Positions 28,566 to 38,247 of a stretch of DNA of 64,000 nucleotides are shown piece by piece (position 1 is the first letter of the stretch; each line of letters opens with the position of its first letter). The notes below the pieces were generated by a model, which was not told where the DNA came from, made no database searches, and saw nothing but the letters and a program-made list of their open reading frames with translations. The DNA is taken from contig CAWBVI010000002.1 of NCBI GenBank assembly GCA_963792205.1, positions 620,001 through 684,000 on the forward strand. Direction: 5' to 3'. The position numbers and the translations under genes are program-made. The stretch is from DATDAH01 sp963792205. Its GTDB lineage: Bacteria; Actinomycetota; Acidimicrobiia; Acidimicrobiales; DATDAH01.

Positions 28566-29383
28566 CCCGTCGCTTCCTCGAGGGCGCGGCGGACGAGGAC
28601 CCGGGCGAGGTGCTGGCGGTACTCGACGGTGGCGTTGAGGTCGGCAGGCGGGTTGGCGCCCTCGTGGGCCACGGCGGCGGCATCCTCCACCGAGGACCCT
28701 CCGGCCATCGCCTCCTCGGACGCCGTCGCCCGGATGGGGCGGCTGTCCATGTTGACCAGGCCGATGCCGGTGCGGCCGTTGTGCACGGCGGCCACCCCGA
28801 CGATGGCCCAGTCCTGGGCCCGGCGGTTGAACTTCTGGAAGGACCACCCGGCGCCGGTCGCCTTGGGGATGCGGACCTCGGTCAGCAGCTCGTCGGGGGC
28901 CAGCGTGGTCTCGAGGAAGCCGGTGAAGAAGTCGTCGGCCGCGACCGTGCGCTCACCCGAGGGGCCGCGGATCACCATCTCGCCACCGAGGGCGAGGAGG
29001 ATCGCCGGGTGGTCGGAGGCCGGATCCCCGTGGGACAGGGCGCCGCCGATGGTCCCCCGGTGACGGACCTGAGGATCGCCCACCTTGGAGGTGGCGTGGG
29101 CCAGCAGCGGCAGGTGCTCCTTCAGCACGGCGCTGGACTGGACCTCGCAGTGCCGGGTCAGGGCCCCGATGGCGATGGTGTCGCCGTCCTCGCGGATGTA
29201 GCTCAGGTCGTCGATCCGACCGATGTCCACCAGCACCGACGGCACGGCCAGGCGCAGCTTCATCAGCGGCAGCAGCGAGTGGCCGCCGGCGAGGAGCTTG
29301 GCGTCCTCGCCGTGCTCGGCGAGGAGGGACAGGGCTTCGTCGGCCGAGCCGGCCCGGACGTAGTCGAACGCAGCGGGGATCAC
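28562..29383 (-). CDS. FAD-binding medium subunit of a molybdenum hydroxylase (CoxM-type)
   Basis: A 273-residue subunit that carries FAD and passes electrons from the 2Fe-2S subunit. FAD motifs LLAGGHSLLPLMKLRLA and RHRGTIGGALSHGDPASD are present, then the CO_deh_flav_C domain. The start is GTG 29383 (VIPAAFDYVRA), which overlaps the coxL stop as GTGA; upstream codons do not fit the family. It is the last gene of the S-L-M order used by carbon monoxide dehydrogenase-like enzymes. Confidence 0.9.
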   Translation of the reverse strand: MIPAAFDYVRAGSADEALSLLAEHGEDAKLLAGGHSLLPLMKLRLAVPSVLVDIGRIDDLSYIREDGDTIAIGALTRHCEVQSSAVLKEHLPLLAHATSKVGDPQVRHRGTIGGALSHGDPASDHPAILLALGGEMVIRGPSGERTVAADDFFTGFLETTLAPDELLTEVRIPKATGAGWSFQKFNRRAQDWAIVGVAAVHNGRTGIGLVNMDSRPIRATASEEAMAGGSSVEDAAAVAHEGANPPADLNATVEYRQHLARVLVRRALEEATG

Positions 29384-31723
29384 GAGCGGGCCTCCTGGAT
29401 CGCGGCCCACACCTTGTTGGGCGAAGCGGGCATGTCGATGTCGGTGATGCCGAAGGGCGACAACGCGTCCATCACGGCGTTCATCACCGTGGCGGCGGAG
29501 CCGATCGTCCCCGCCTCGCCGATGCCCTTGACCCCGAGGGGGTTGGTCGGGCTCGGGGTGACCGTGTGGTCCAGCCGGAACGACGGGGCCTCCATGGACG
29601 AGGGCACCAGGTAGTCGGCGAGGGAGGCGTTGCGCAGGTTGCCCTCCTCGTCGTACTCGGCGCCCTCCCAGAGGGCCTGGGCGGCGCCCTGGAGGATCCC
29701 GCCGTGCAGCTGGCCCTCCACGATCATCGGGTTGATCTGGACCCCGCAGTCGTCGACGGCCACGTAGTCCCGCAGGTGGGTCGAACCCGTCTCCTCGTCG
29801 ATCTCGACGACGGCCACGTGGGTGCCGAACGGGAAGACGAAGTTGGGCGGGTCGTAGGTGACCTGGGCGGTGAGGTTGGGCTCCATGCCGTCGGGCAGGT
29901 CGTGGGCCGTGAAGGCCGCGGCGGCGATGGCGCCGAGGGCCACTTCCTTCTCGGGTGAGCCCCGCACCCGGAACGTTCCCCCTTCGAACTCGAGGTCGTC
30001 GGCCGACGCCTCCAGCTGGTGGGCGGCGATGTCCCGGGCCTTGTCGATGACGAGGTTGGTGGCCATGTGCACGGCAGTGCCACCGACGGCCACCGAGCGC
30101 GAGCCGTAGGTGTCGAGGCCGAGGGCGGACACCGCGGTGTCGGAGTGGAGGACCTCGACGGCGTCGGGGTCGATCCCCAGCTGGTCGGCCACGATCATCG
30201 ACCAGGTCGTCTCATGGCCCTGGCCATGGGGGGACGAGCCGGTGACCACCTGCACGCTGCCGGTCGGCAGGATCCGCACCGTGGCGGACTCCCAGCCCCC
30301 GGCGCCGTAGTTCAGCGACGCCAGCACCCTGCTGGGAGCCAGGCCGCACATCTCGACGTAGGTGCAGATGCCGATGCCGAGGTGGGTGGTCGAGCCCTCG
30401 TCCCGGAGGCGCTGCTGCTCGGCCCGCAGGCCCTCGACGCCGGCCAGATCGAGCGCCTTGTCGAGCGACCCCTCGTAGTTGCCGCTGTCGAACACCAGGC
30501 CCGCCCCGGAGTCGTACGGGAAGGCATCGGCGGGGATGTAGTTGCGGCGGCGGATCTCCTCGGGCGCCAGGCCGAGCTCCCGCGCCAGCGCGTCCATGGC
30601 CCGCTCGATGGCGTACGTGGCCTCCGGCCGTCCCGCGCCTCGGTAGGCGTCGGTCGGCACCAGGTTGGTGAACAGCCCCGTGCACGTGAACGAGTAGTTC
30701 GGGATGTCGTAGTTGCCGTGGTAGAGGAACGCCCCGAGCAGGGGGATCCCCGGGGTCACCAGCTGCAGGTAGGCGCCCATGTCGGCCTTGAGCCGCGCTC
30801 GCACCGCGGCTGACCTTGCCGTCCGCGTCGGCGGCCAGCTCGATCTCCTGGATCTGACCCCGGCCCTGGATGGTCGACAGCGCCGCCTCCGAGCGGTCCT
30901 CGGACCACCGGACGGGCTGGGCGTGGTGCTTGGCCAGGACGACAGCCAGCTGCTCCTCGGCGTACATGTTGAGCTTGCTGCCGAACCCGCCGCCGACCGA
31001 CGGGGCGATGACCCGCACCTTGTGCTCGGGCGTCCCGGTGGTCGCGGCCACGAGGAACTTCAGGATGTGGGGGATCTGGGTGGCCGAGTAGATGGTGATC
31101 TCCCCACCGTGGGGCTGGGGCACGACGGCCACGCCCCGGGTCTCCATGGCCGCGGGGATGAGCCGCTGCTGGATGTAGCGCTCGCTCACCGTGTGGGCGG
31201 CGGCCGCGAAGGCAGCCTCGACGGCGTCGGGATCGGGGGTCAGCTCCCAGACGTAGCTCTGGTTCGACTCGAGGTCGCTGTGGGCCAGTGTGTCGTCGGC
31301 CGCGGCCTGCGCGAGGTCGACGACCGCGGGCAGGGGTTCGTAGTCGACCTCGACCACCTCGGCGGCGTCCCGGGCCTCGTATTGGCTCCGGGCGAGGACG
31401 ATGGCGACGGCGTCACCGACGTAGCAGGCCTCGCTCACGGCCACCGGAAGGTGCTCGGGGGTGACCATGTCATCGGTCACGGCCCACGCACACGGCAGGG
31501 CCACCATGCCCAGGTCGACGAGGTCGGCGCCCGAGTAGACGGCGACCACGCCGGGCATCGCCGCGGCTGCGGCGCTGTCGATCGAGGTGATGCGGGCGTG
31601 GGCGTAGGGGCTGCGCACGACGCTCATCCACAGGGCACCCGGGATGACGAGGTCGTTTACGAAGCGGGCCTCACCGGAGAGGAGCTCGGGGTCTTCCTTG
31701 CGCAGGAGTCGGGTCCCGGTCAC
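29380..31723 (-). CDS. large Mo-binding subunit, form II CODH/xanthine-dehydrogenase type (CoxL-like), frame broken once
   Basis: About 780 residues read across one frame break near 30808-30809, where one extra base separates ADADGKVS from VRARLKADMGAYLQ. Conserved Mo-pterin regions follow: APSVGGGFGSK, NLVPTDAYRGAGRPEA, GSSPHGQGHETTW and KGIGEAGTIGSA. The active-site motif is AYRGAGR, the form II signature, not AYxCSFR of true form I CO dehydrogenase, so the substrate may be another aldehyde, purine or small organic. The usable start here is GTG 31723. The true one may be ATG 31773, one base after the coxS stop, with one base missing between them. Confidence 0.88.
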
Positions 31724-31774
31724 GCTCAGCCGGCTCGAGCGTGGGCGAACGGTCGCTCGCTGCAGTCGGTCATG

Positions 31775-32233
31775 TCAGTCACTCCCTGCTGCGGCCAGGA
31801 CGGCCTTGACGATGTTGTGGTAGCCGGTGCAGCGGCACAGGTTGCCCTCGAGGCCCTCGCGCACCGCAGCCTCGTCGAGGCCGGGCTGCTCCTCGATGAG
31901 GGAGACGGCGGCCATGACCATGCCGGGGGTGCAGTAGCCGCACTGCAGGGCGTGGTTCTGGCGGAACGCCTCCTGCATGGGGTGCAGCTCGCTCCCGTTC
32001 GCCAGGCCCTCGATGGTCGTGACGTCGAGGCCGTCGGCCTGCACCGCGAGCATGGTGCAGGACTTCACCGACTCGCCGTCGACCAGGACGGTGCACGCCC
32101 CGCAGGACGACGTGTCGCAGCCGATGTTGGTCCCGGTGAGGCCCCGGGTGTCGCGCAGGTAGTGCACGAGGAGCAGGCGGGGCTCCACATCGTGGGTCGC
32201 CGCTGACCCGTTGACCGTCACGGACACTTCCAT
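31775..32233 (-). CDS. 2Fe-2S small subunit of molybdenum hydroxylase (CoxS-type)
   Basis: A 152-residue subunit with two 2Fe-2S clusters: the plant-ferredoxin type (GCDTSSCGACTVLVDG) and the helical CxxC...CxC type (QCGYCTPGMVMAA; GNLCRCTGYHNIVKAV). ATG 32233 (MEVSVTVNG) is chosen because a strong GGGGGGTGA Shine-Dalgarno lies just upstream; an ATG at 32269 would add 12 atypical residues. First gene of the S-L-M set. Confidence 0.92.
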   Translation of the reverse strand: MEVSVTVNGSAATHDVEPRLLLVHYLRDTRGLTGTNIGCDTSSCGACTVLVDGESVKSCTMLAVQADGLDVTTIEGLANGSELHPMQEAFRQNHALQCGYCTPGMVMAAVSLIEEQPGLDEAAVREGLEGNLCRCTGYHNIVKAVLAAAGSD

Positions 32234-32305
32234 GCCGTCACCCCCCGGTGCTCTGGTCGACTCGGCCATCCTCGCGCTTCTGGCGGGGACCTGCTCACGG
32301 AGCGT

Positions 32306-33052
32306 TCAGAGCAGCCCGGGGAAGGCACCACCGTCGACGAGGAGCGACGTGCCGGTGACGAAGCCGGCCTGCTCCGAGCACAAGAAGGTCACCACGGCGC
32401 CGAAGTCGGCCGCATCGCCCAGCCGGCCGACCGGGATGGCGGCTGCGGCCTCGGGCGGAGGGTCGCCGCCGTACAGATCTCGCATCCGGTCGGTGGCGTG
32501 CAGGCCCGGCTGGGCCGAGTTCACGGTGACGCCGTCGGGGGCGACCTCGGTGGCGAGGACCTTGAGGAACGCCGTGAGCCCGGCCCGCGCGGTGGCCGAT
32601 GCGATGAGGTGGGCCGGGGGCTGGCGCACGCCGATCGAGGTGATGGCCACGACCCGGCCCCAGCCCTGGGCCTGCATCGCCGGGACGGCGGTGCGGCACA
32701 TGGCGATGCTGGAGAGCAGGTTCAGGTCGAGCGCGGTCCGGTACGCGTCGAGGTCGGTGCTGGCGAACGTGCCTCCGGGCGGCCCGCCGGCGTTGGCCAC
32801 CAGGATGTCGACGGGCCCACCCAGCCGTTCCGCCGCCTGCTCGACGAAGCCGGTGGCCTGATCGGCGTCGCCGACGTCAGCCTCCAGGGCGACGGCGCCG
32901 ATCTGTTGCGCGGCGACTTCGACCCGCTCACGATCTCGCCCGCAGATGGCGACCTGCACGCCCTCCGCGGCGAGCGCCTCGGCCGCGCCGAACCCGAGCC
33001 CGGCGGAGGCCGCCGCGACCGCCGCCCGCCTACCCGAGAGCCCCAGATCCAC
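32306..33052 (-). CDS. SDR family oxidoreductase
   Basis: A 248-residue classical short-chain dehydrogenase. The cofactor loop is AAASAGLGFGAAEAL, a variant of TGxxxGxG in which alanine replaces the usual first glycine. NAGG is at about residue 88, and the end is the FabG-like GTSLLVDGGAFPG. The expected catalytic YxxxK is replaced by a region with ITSIGVRQPPAHLIASATARAG, so the usual tyrosine is not obvious and the activity may be altered. TACGGT (33066-33061) lies 8 bases before its GTG start. Confidence 0.85.
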   Translation of the reverse strand: MDLGLSGRRAAVAAASAGLGFGAAEALAAEGVQVAICGRDRERVEVAAQQIGAVALEADVGDADQATGFVEQAAERLGGPVDILVANAGGPPGGTFASTDLDAYRTALDLNLLSSIAMCRTAVPAMQAQGWGRVVAITSIGVRQPPAHLIASATARAGLTAFLKVLATEVAPDGVTVNSAQPGLHATDRMRDLYGGDPPPEAAAAIPVGRLGDAADFGAVVTFLCSEQAGFVTGTSLLVDGGAFPGLL

Positions 33053-33060
33053 GACTCGGG

Positions 33061-33066
33061 ACCGTA
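33061..33066 (-). promoter_or_regulatory. -10 element of the SDR gene
   Basis: TACGGT on the minus strand lies 8 bases before the GTG at 33052. The divergent BtuF-like gene starts at 33084, so the two promoters overlap. Confidence 0.45.
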
Positions 33067-33083
33067 CCGGTCACACTGATCCG

Positions 33084-33962
33084 GTGCGGATCGTCTCGTT
33101 GCTGCCGTCGGCGACGGAGATCGTGTTCGCCCTCGGGCGCGGGGACGACCTGCGCGGGGTGACCTTCGAGTGCGACTTCCCGCCGGAGGCTCGCGAGAAG
33201 CTGATCGTGTCGGCGTCCGGCCTGGAGGCCAGCACCGACGATCCGGACGCCATCGACGCCGCCGTCCGGGCCGCGACCGAGGGCGGGACGCCGCTCTACC
33301 GCCTCGACGAGGCCGCCATCGCCGAGATCGACCCCGACGTGATCCTCACCCAGGACCTGTGCCGCGTCTGCGCGGTGCCTTCGGGTGACGTGGACGAAGC
33401 CCTCGGTCGCCTCGGGTGCTCCGCCGAGGTGGTGTCGCTCGACCCCCACACGCTGGACGAGGTCATCGACGACATCGACCGGGTGGGCAAGGTGCTCGGG
33501 GCCGAGGACCGGGCCACGGAGGTGACCGCGGCGCTGCGGGCCCGCCTGGATGCGGTCCGCGCCCGGGTCGACGGCCGACAAAGCCCCACGGTCGTGCTGC
33601 TGGAGTGGGTCGATCCGCCGTTCGGCGCCGGGCACTGGATCCCCGACATGCTCCGGACCGCGGGCGGCGACCCGGTGCTGGCAGCCGCCGGGACGCACTC
33701 GGGCCCGCTCACGTGGGACGCGGTCGCCGCCGCCGACCCCGACCTCGTGCTCGTCGCGCCGTGCGGGTTCGGCCTGGCCGGTGCGGTCGAGCACGCCGAG
33801 CAGGCCCGGCCCCGCCTGCCCGAGCGGGCGGCGGTGTGGGCCCTCGACGGCGACGCCCACATCGTCCGCCCCGGCCCCCGTCTCGTCGATGGTGTCGAGG
33901 TGCTGGCCGAGGTGCTCCACGGCGGGCCCGTGCCCCCCGGCGCGGCCACCCTCGTAACCTGA
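33084..33962 (+). CDS. BtuF-like cobalamin/metal-chelate binding protein without signal peptide
   Basis: A 292-residue helical-backbone metal-receptor protein. The N-terminus RIVSLLPSATEIVFALGRGD and LTQDLCRVCAV are typical of the group annotated as cobalamin-binding. No signal peptide or lipobox precedes it, and no permease or ATPase is adjacent, so it may be cytoplasmic and not part of a transporter. It is followed 4 bases later by the MoxR gene. Confidence 0.75.
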   Translation: MRIVSLLPSATEIVFALGRGDDLRGVTFECDFPPEAREKLIVSASGLEASTDDPDAIDAAVRAATEGGTPLYRLDEAAIAEIDPDVILTQDLCRVCAVPSGDVDEALGRLGCSAEVVSLDPHTLDEVIDDIDRVGKVLGAEDRATEVTAALRARLDAVRARVDGRQSPTVVLLEWVDPPFGAGHWIPDMLRTAGGDPVLAAAGTHSGPLTWDAVAAADPDLVLVAPCGFGLAGAVEHAEQARPRLPERAAVWALDGDAHIVRPGPRLVDGVEVLAEVLHGGPVPPGAATLVT

Positions 33963-33966
33963 GCCC

Positions 33967-34869
33967 GTGGGTACCAGTCCGGCCGAGGTCGGCGACGCGC
34001 TCGCCGCGCACGACTACCTGGCCGACGACGGCCTGGCCACGGCGATCTTCCTGGCCCTGGAGCTGCAGCGGCCGCTCCTGCTCGAAGGTGAGGCCGGTGT
34101 CGGCAAGACCGAGGTGGCGAAGGTCCTGGCCCGCTGGACGGGCGGTGAGCTGATCCGCCTCCAGTGCTACGAGGGCATCGATGTCACACAGGCGGTCTAC
34201 GAGTGGGACTACGCCCGTCAGCTGCTCCACTTGCGCACCGCCGAGGCCACCGGTCGGGCCGAGGGTGCCGCCGAACAGCTCGAGGACGAGCTCTACACCG
34301 AGCGTTTCCTCGTCCGCCGGGCCCTGCTCCGGGCCATCGACCACGCGGACGGGCCCCCGCCGGTCCTGCTGATCGACGAGGTCGACCGGGCCGACGACGA
34401 GTTCGAGGCCTTCCTCCTCGAGATCCTGTCCGACTACCAGGTGACGGTGCCGGAGCTGGGCACGTTCTCGGCGCTGTCGCCACCGGTCGTGGTCATCACG
34501 TCCAACCGGACCCGCGACGTCCACGACGCCCTCAAGCGCCGGTGCCTCTACCACTGGGTCGAGCACCCCGACTTCGAGCGGGAGGTGGCCATCGTCAGGG
34601 TCCGGGCGCCGGAGGTGGCCGAGGGACTGGCCCGGCAGGTCGCCGCCGTGGTCGAGCAGCTCCGGGACCTCGGGCTGTACAAGCCGCCGGGCGTGGCGGA
34701 GACCATCGACTGGGCCCAGGCGCTGGCTGCCCTCGGCCAGGCCGATCTCGACGAGGCCACGGTGGCCGCCACCCTCGGCACCGTCGTGAAGTACCGCGAG
34801 GACCAGCAGCGGGTCCGTGACCAGGGCATCGGCGACTTGATCCGTCAGGCCGTGTTGCGCAGTGCCTGA
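33967..34869 (+). CDS. MoxR/CoxD-type AAA+ ATPase
   Basis: A 300-residue AAA+ protein with Walker A LLEGEAGVGKTEVAK, Walker B LLIDEVDRADDEFEAFLLE and sensor 1 VVITSNRTRDVHDALKRRC. CoxD-type MoxR proteins mature the Mo-S-Cu or Mo-S site of CO-dehydrogenase-like enzymes together with a VWA partner. The next gene is that partner and overlaps by 8 bases. Confidence 0.9.
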   Translation: MGTSPAEVGDALAAHDYLADDGLATAIFLALELQRPLLLEGEAGVGKTEVAKVLARWTGGELIRLQCYEGIDVTQAVYEWDYARQLLHLRTAEATGRAEGAAEQLEDELYTERFLVRRALLRAIDHADGPPPVLLIDEVDRADDEFEAFLLEILSDYQVTVPELGTFSALSPPVVVITSNRTRDVHDALKRRCLYHWVEHPDFEREVAIVRVRAPEVAEGLARQVAAVVEQLRDLGLYKPPGVAETIDWAQALAALGQADLDEATVAATLGTVVKYREDQQRVRDQGIGDLIRQAVLRSA

Positions 34870-35992
34870 GCCGACGGTCGCCGAGGCGCCGGCGCCCGAG
34901 CGCGCCGCCGTCGCCTTCGCCCGCATTCTGCGGGAGGCCGAGCTGGACGTGCCCGTCGACAGCGTCATCAGCTTCGTCCGGGCGTGGGAGGCGGTCGGGG
35001 CCGACGACCGCCGTTCGCTCTACTGGGCCGGCCGGGCGACGCTCGTGCGCAGCCCCGAGGACATCGCCACCTACGACGCCGCCTTCGCCGCCTTCTTCGG
35101 TGGCCACCGGGAGCTGTCCGAAGGTCCTCCGCCCCCGCCTCCCGTCGTCCTGCCCACGGCGGTCGACTCGGGTGACGACGGGGGCGCCGACGACCCCGAC
35201 GACGAGGAGCGACCCGTCCAGGTCGTGCGGTGGTCGCCGGGCGAGGTCCTGCGCCACAAGGACTTCGCCGCCTGCTCGGAAGCCGAGCGGGCCGAGGCCA
35301 TGCGCCTGCTCGCCCGCATCCGGGTGCGCCGGGCCCGGCGCCCGTCGCGGCGCCGGTTGCCGACCCACCGCCCGGGGCGCTGGCCCGACCTGCGCCGTAC
35401 GACCCGGTCGGCCCTCCGGACGGGAGGGGAGTCACTCGACCGCCGGTGGCTGGATCCCGGCGAGCGCTCCCGGCGCCTCGTCCTGTTGATCGACGTGTCC
35501 GGATCCATGGAGGCCCATGCCCGGGCGCTGCTGCGCTTCGCCCAGGTCGTGGTCGCCTCCGGCACCCGGGTCGAGGCCTTCGCCATCGGGACGCGCCTCA
35601 CCCGGGTCACCCGCGAGCTCTCGTCCCGCGACCCCGACGCCGCCATGCGGGCGGCCGGCGCCGCCGTCGTCGACTGGTCGGGCGGCACCCGCCTGGGCGC
35701 CTGCCTGCGGGAGTTCAACGACGACTGGGGCGTGCGGGGCCTGGCCCGGGGCGCCACCGTCGTGGTGCTCTCCGACGGCTGGGACCGCGGCGAGCCCGAG
35801 TTGCTGGGCGAGGAGGTGGCCCGGCTGCACCGGGTGACCCACCGCCTGATCTGGGTCAACCCCCTCAAGGCCAGCCCGGGCTACGAGCCGCTGGCCCGGG
35901 GCATGGCCGCCGCCCTGCCGAACGTCGACGAGTTCCTCGAAGGCCACTCGCTGGCCTCGCTGGAGGACCTCGCGGAGGTGTTGAGCACATGA
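34862..35992 (+). CDS. VWA-domain protein CoxE-type
   Basis: A 376-residue protein with an N-terminal helical CoxE region (FARILREAELDVPVDSVISF), an Arg-rich middle (about 145-190) and a von Willebrand A domain with the MIDAS motif DVSGSMEAH near residue 215 and a later VLSDGWDRG. It works with the MoxR ATPase in assembling the molybdenum enzyme. Its stop overlaps the ATG of the next gene. Confidence 0.88.
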   Translation: MPEPTVAEAPAPERAAVAFARILREAELDVPVDSVISFVRAWEAVGADDRRSLYWAGRATLVRSPEDIATYDAAFAAFFGGHRELSEGPPPPPPVVLPTAVDSGDDGGADDPDDEERPVQVVRWSPGEVLRHKDFAACSEAERAEAMRLLARIRVRRARRPSRRRLPTHRPGRWPDLRRTTRSALRTGGESLDRRWLDPGERSRRLVLLIDVSGSMEAHARALLRFAQVVVASGTRVEAFAIGTRLTRVTRELSSRDPDAAMRAAGAAVVDWSGGTRLGACLREFNDDWGVRGLARGATVVVLSDGWDRGEPELLGEEVARLHRVTHRLIWVNPLKASPGYEPLARGMAAALPNVDEFLEGHSLASLEDLAEVLST

Positions 35993-36303
35993 GGGAGCTG
36001 TTGGTCGACCTCGAGCGCTGGCGGGCCGAGGGCAAGAAGGTGGCCGTGGCCCGAGTGGTCGACGTCAAGGGCTCCGGCCCCCGCGGGCCCGGCGCGGCCA
36101 TGGCGGTCACCGAAGACAGCGAGGTGGCGGGCTCGGTGTCGGGCGGCTGCGTCGAGGGCGCGGTGGTGACCGAGGCGCTCGAGGTCCTCGCCACGGGCGA
36201 GCGACGCATGGTCACCTTCGGCTACTCCGACGACGAGGCCTTCGCGGTCGGCCTCACCTGCGGCGGCACGGTGCACCTCTTCATCGAGCCGCTCGACTGG
36301 TAG
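35989..36303 (+). CDS. XdhC/CoxI N-terminal-domain protein
   Basis: A 104-residue protein equal to the N-terminal XdhC_CoxI domain: VKGSGPRGPGAAMAV, GSVSGGCVEGAVV and FGLTCGG-like AVGLTCGGTVHLFI. XdhC proteins bind molybdenum cofactor, promote its sulfuration and hand it to the hydroxylase. Here the domain is a gene of its own, followed 2 bases later by a second XdhC gene. Confidence 0.88.
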   Translation: MRELLVDLERWRAEGKKVAVARVVDVKGSGPRGPGAAMAVTEDSEVAGSVSGGCVEGAVVTEALEVLATGERRMVTFGYSDDEAFAVGLTCGGTVHLFIEPLDW

Positions 36304-36305
36304 CG

Positions 36306-37088
36306 ATGGGCTCGGTGTACGAGGCGCTCCGTGACGCGCTGGAGGCCACCCGGCCGGTGGCGCTGGCGACGGTCATCGACGGCCCCGGTATCGGGGCCAA
36401 GCTGCTGGTCGGCCCCGATGTCGAGCCGGTGGGCACACTGGGCAACGACGACCTCGACCGCGTGGTGACGCGGGACGCCCTCGGGCAGCTGGCCGCGGGG
36501 AAGACGGACCGCCGTCACTACGGCGCCCACGGCGAGGCCAGGGAGGCGGTCGTCGACGTCTTCATCGAGTCCTTCGCGCCGGCCCCCCGCATGCTCATCT
36601 TCGGCGCCGTCGACTTCACCGCCGCCCTGGCCACGGCGGCCAAGTTCCTCGGCTTCCACGTCACCGTGTGCGACGCCCGGGAGGTCTTCGCCACCCCCCG
36701 GCGCTTCCCCATGGCCGACGAGGTGGTCGTGGACTGGCCCCATCGCCTGCTCGAGCGGGTCGGCGGCGACCTCGGTCCGGCCGACGCCGTGTGCGTGCTG
36801 ACCCACGACGCCAAGTTCGACGTCCCGGCCATCGTGGGTGCCCTGGCGACCGACGTGGGCTATCTCGGCGCCATGGGCTCCCGGCGGACCCACGACAAGC
36901 GGATCGAGCGGCTGCGGGAGGAGGGCGTCACCGACGCGGAGCTGGACCGGGTGATGGCCCCGATCGGGCTGGACATCGGCTCTCGAACCCCCGAGGAGAC
37001 GGCCATCTCCATCTGCGCCGAGATCATCGCCTTGCACACCGGCCACGCCGCCAACTCCCTGACGGCCACCAGCGGCCCGATCCACTGA
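36306..37088 (+). CDS. XdhC family protein with Rossmann C-terminal domain
   Basis: A 260-residue protein with an XdhC-like N-terminal half and the XdhC Rossmann domain (LIFGAVDFTAALATAAKFLGF, VCDAREVFATPRRFP, YLGAMGSRRTHDKR, PIGLDIGSRTPEETAISI). It belongs to the Mo-hydroxylase maturation set with the preceding gene. A GC-rich hairpin follows the stop. Confidence 0.88.
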   Translation: MGSVYEALRDALEATRPVALATVIDGPGIGAKLLVGPDVEPVGTLGNDDLDRVVTRDALGQLAAGKTDRRHYGAHGEAREAVVDVFIESFAPAPRMLIFGAVDFTAALATAAKFLGFHVTVCDAREVFATPRRFPMADEVVVDWPHRLLERVGGDLGPADAVCVLTHDAKFDVPAIVGALATDVGYLGAMGSRRTHDKRIERLREEGVTDAELDRVMAPIGLDIGSRTPEETAISICAEIIALHTGHAANSLTATSGPIH

Positions 37089-37091
37089 ACA

Positions 37092-37108
37092 GCCGCCGTT
37101 CAGGCGGC
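37092..37108. terminator. GC hairpin between convergent genes
   Basis: GCCGCC (37092-37097) pairs with GGCGGC (37103-37108) around loop GTTCA, between the stop of the xdhC gene and the stop of the convergent membrane protein. There is no T-tract; it is a possible bidirectional stop. Confidence 0.35.
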
Positions 37109-37117
37109 GGAGACAGA

Positions 37118-37927
37118 TCAGGCCGTGCTGAGCCGTCCGGTGCGGGAGCGGTCGACGGCGGTCTCGCCCCAGAGGTGCCAACCCAGCCAGGCCAGGCCGG
37201 CGATGGTCACGGCACACCCGCCTGCACCGACGGCCGCGACGTCGTCCGCATTGTCGCCACCGAGGGAGATGGCCAGCACGACGACGCTCAGCACGAGCGT
37301 GATGACGGGACCGGCGACGACCAGCGCCAGGGGCGGAACGGGCAGGACCGAAGCCCGGAGCATCTCGATGCCGAAGACGAGGATGGCGACCGCCAGCAGC
37401 AGGGCGAGCGCGACGAGCGCGCCCCAGCCCGCGGCCATCGACAGGAAGGGCGACGCCACGGCCAGGCCGAGGGCGATGCGACCCAGGCGGCCGAGGCCGC
37501 CGTGGCGGGCCCGCAGCCCCCACAGTCCGAACAGGCCGGCGGGCAAGCTCAGGCCGAGCAGCAGGACGCCGAGTCCGTGGCCGACGCTCTGGTCCTTGTC
37601 GATGTTCGTGTTCAGCAGTTGGCCGACGATGAGCATGGCTGGGCACAGCAGCAGCGCGAGCCCGGCGAAGCGGGTGCGGATGGTGGGCACCGCGGCTCCC
37701 TTCTTCGATTCACTGACCGAGACCTTGGCGATCACCGCGGCCGAGCCGAAGCGGGCGATCGCCTGGGCTTCGGCCTCGGGCCGCGTGGCGCCGTCTGCCA
37801 TCAGGCGGTCGGCGGCTTCGAGCAGGTGGTCCTCGGCCTCAGCGACCAGGTCCTCGCCGTCGGCCAGGCGGGCGACCGAGAACTGCAGCTCCCGCAGGTA
37901 GGCGACGATCAGGCCGTCGTCGGCCAT
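37118..37927 (-). CDS. HAAS-domain membrane protein
   Basis: A 269-residue protein. The N-terminal about 70 residues (YLRELQFSVARLADGEDLVAEAEDHLLEAADRL...EAEAQAIARFGSA) form a HAAS/DUF1700-type helical signalling domain, followed by about six transmembrane helices. Such proteins are usually paired with PadR regulators, as here: the PadR gene overlaps its start by 19 bases and is upstream on the same strand. Confidence 0.75.
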   Translation of the reverse strand: MADDGLIVAYLRELQFSVARLADGEDLVAEAEDHLLEAADRLMADGATRPEAEAQAIARFGSAAVIAKVSVSESKKGAAVPTIRTRFAGLALLLCPAMLIVGQLLNTNIDKDQSVGHGLGVLLLGLSLPAGLFGLWGLRARHGGLGRLGRIALGLAVASPFLSMAAGWGALVALALLLAVAILVFGIEMLRASVLPVPPLALVVAGPVITLVLSVVVLAISLGGDNADDVAAVGAGGCAVTIAGLAWLGWHLWGETAVDRSRTGRLSTA

Positions 37928-38247
37928 GGCGGCGCTCCCACCACTCGCTGGACGGTCAGGGAGAAGGCGCTCCACTCCTGCCGCTTCTCCTTGGCCGCGG
38001 TCGTGCCTCGGGGCGTGAGGGCGTAGGTCCGGCGCCGGCGACCATTGACCACGGTCCAGGTGCTCGTGAGCAGCCCGGCCCGCTCCAGGCGGTGCAGCGC
38101 CGGGTACACGGTGCCTTCGGGCAGGTCGATGGCGCCACCGGTCCGCTCTCGGAGCTCCTCGATGACGGCATACCCGTGAAACGGGCCGTCCTCGACGATC
38201 GCCAGGAGCAGCAGGTCGAGGTGCCCTCGGAGGATGTCGGCCTTCAT
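37909..38247 (-). CDS. PadR family transcriptional regulator
   Basis: A 112-residue winged-helix repressor: ILRGHLDLLLLAIVEDGPFHGYAVIEELRE, PEGTVYPALHRLERAGLL (recognition helix) and the wing RRRRTYALTPRG. It forms a two-gene unit with the HAAS membrane protein. A -10 (TAGCCT) lies 8 bases before the ATG, and repeated CCTAG boxes flank it, suggesting autoregulation of a leaderless transcript. Confidence 0.9.
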   Translation of the reverse strand: MKADILRGHLDLLLLAIVEDGPFHGYAVIEELRERTGGAIDLPEGTVYPALHRLERAGLLTSTWTVVNGRRRRTYALTPRGTTAAKEKRQEWSAFSLTVQRVVGAPPWPTTA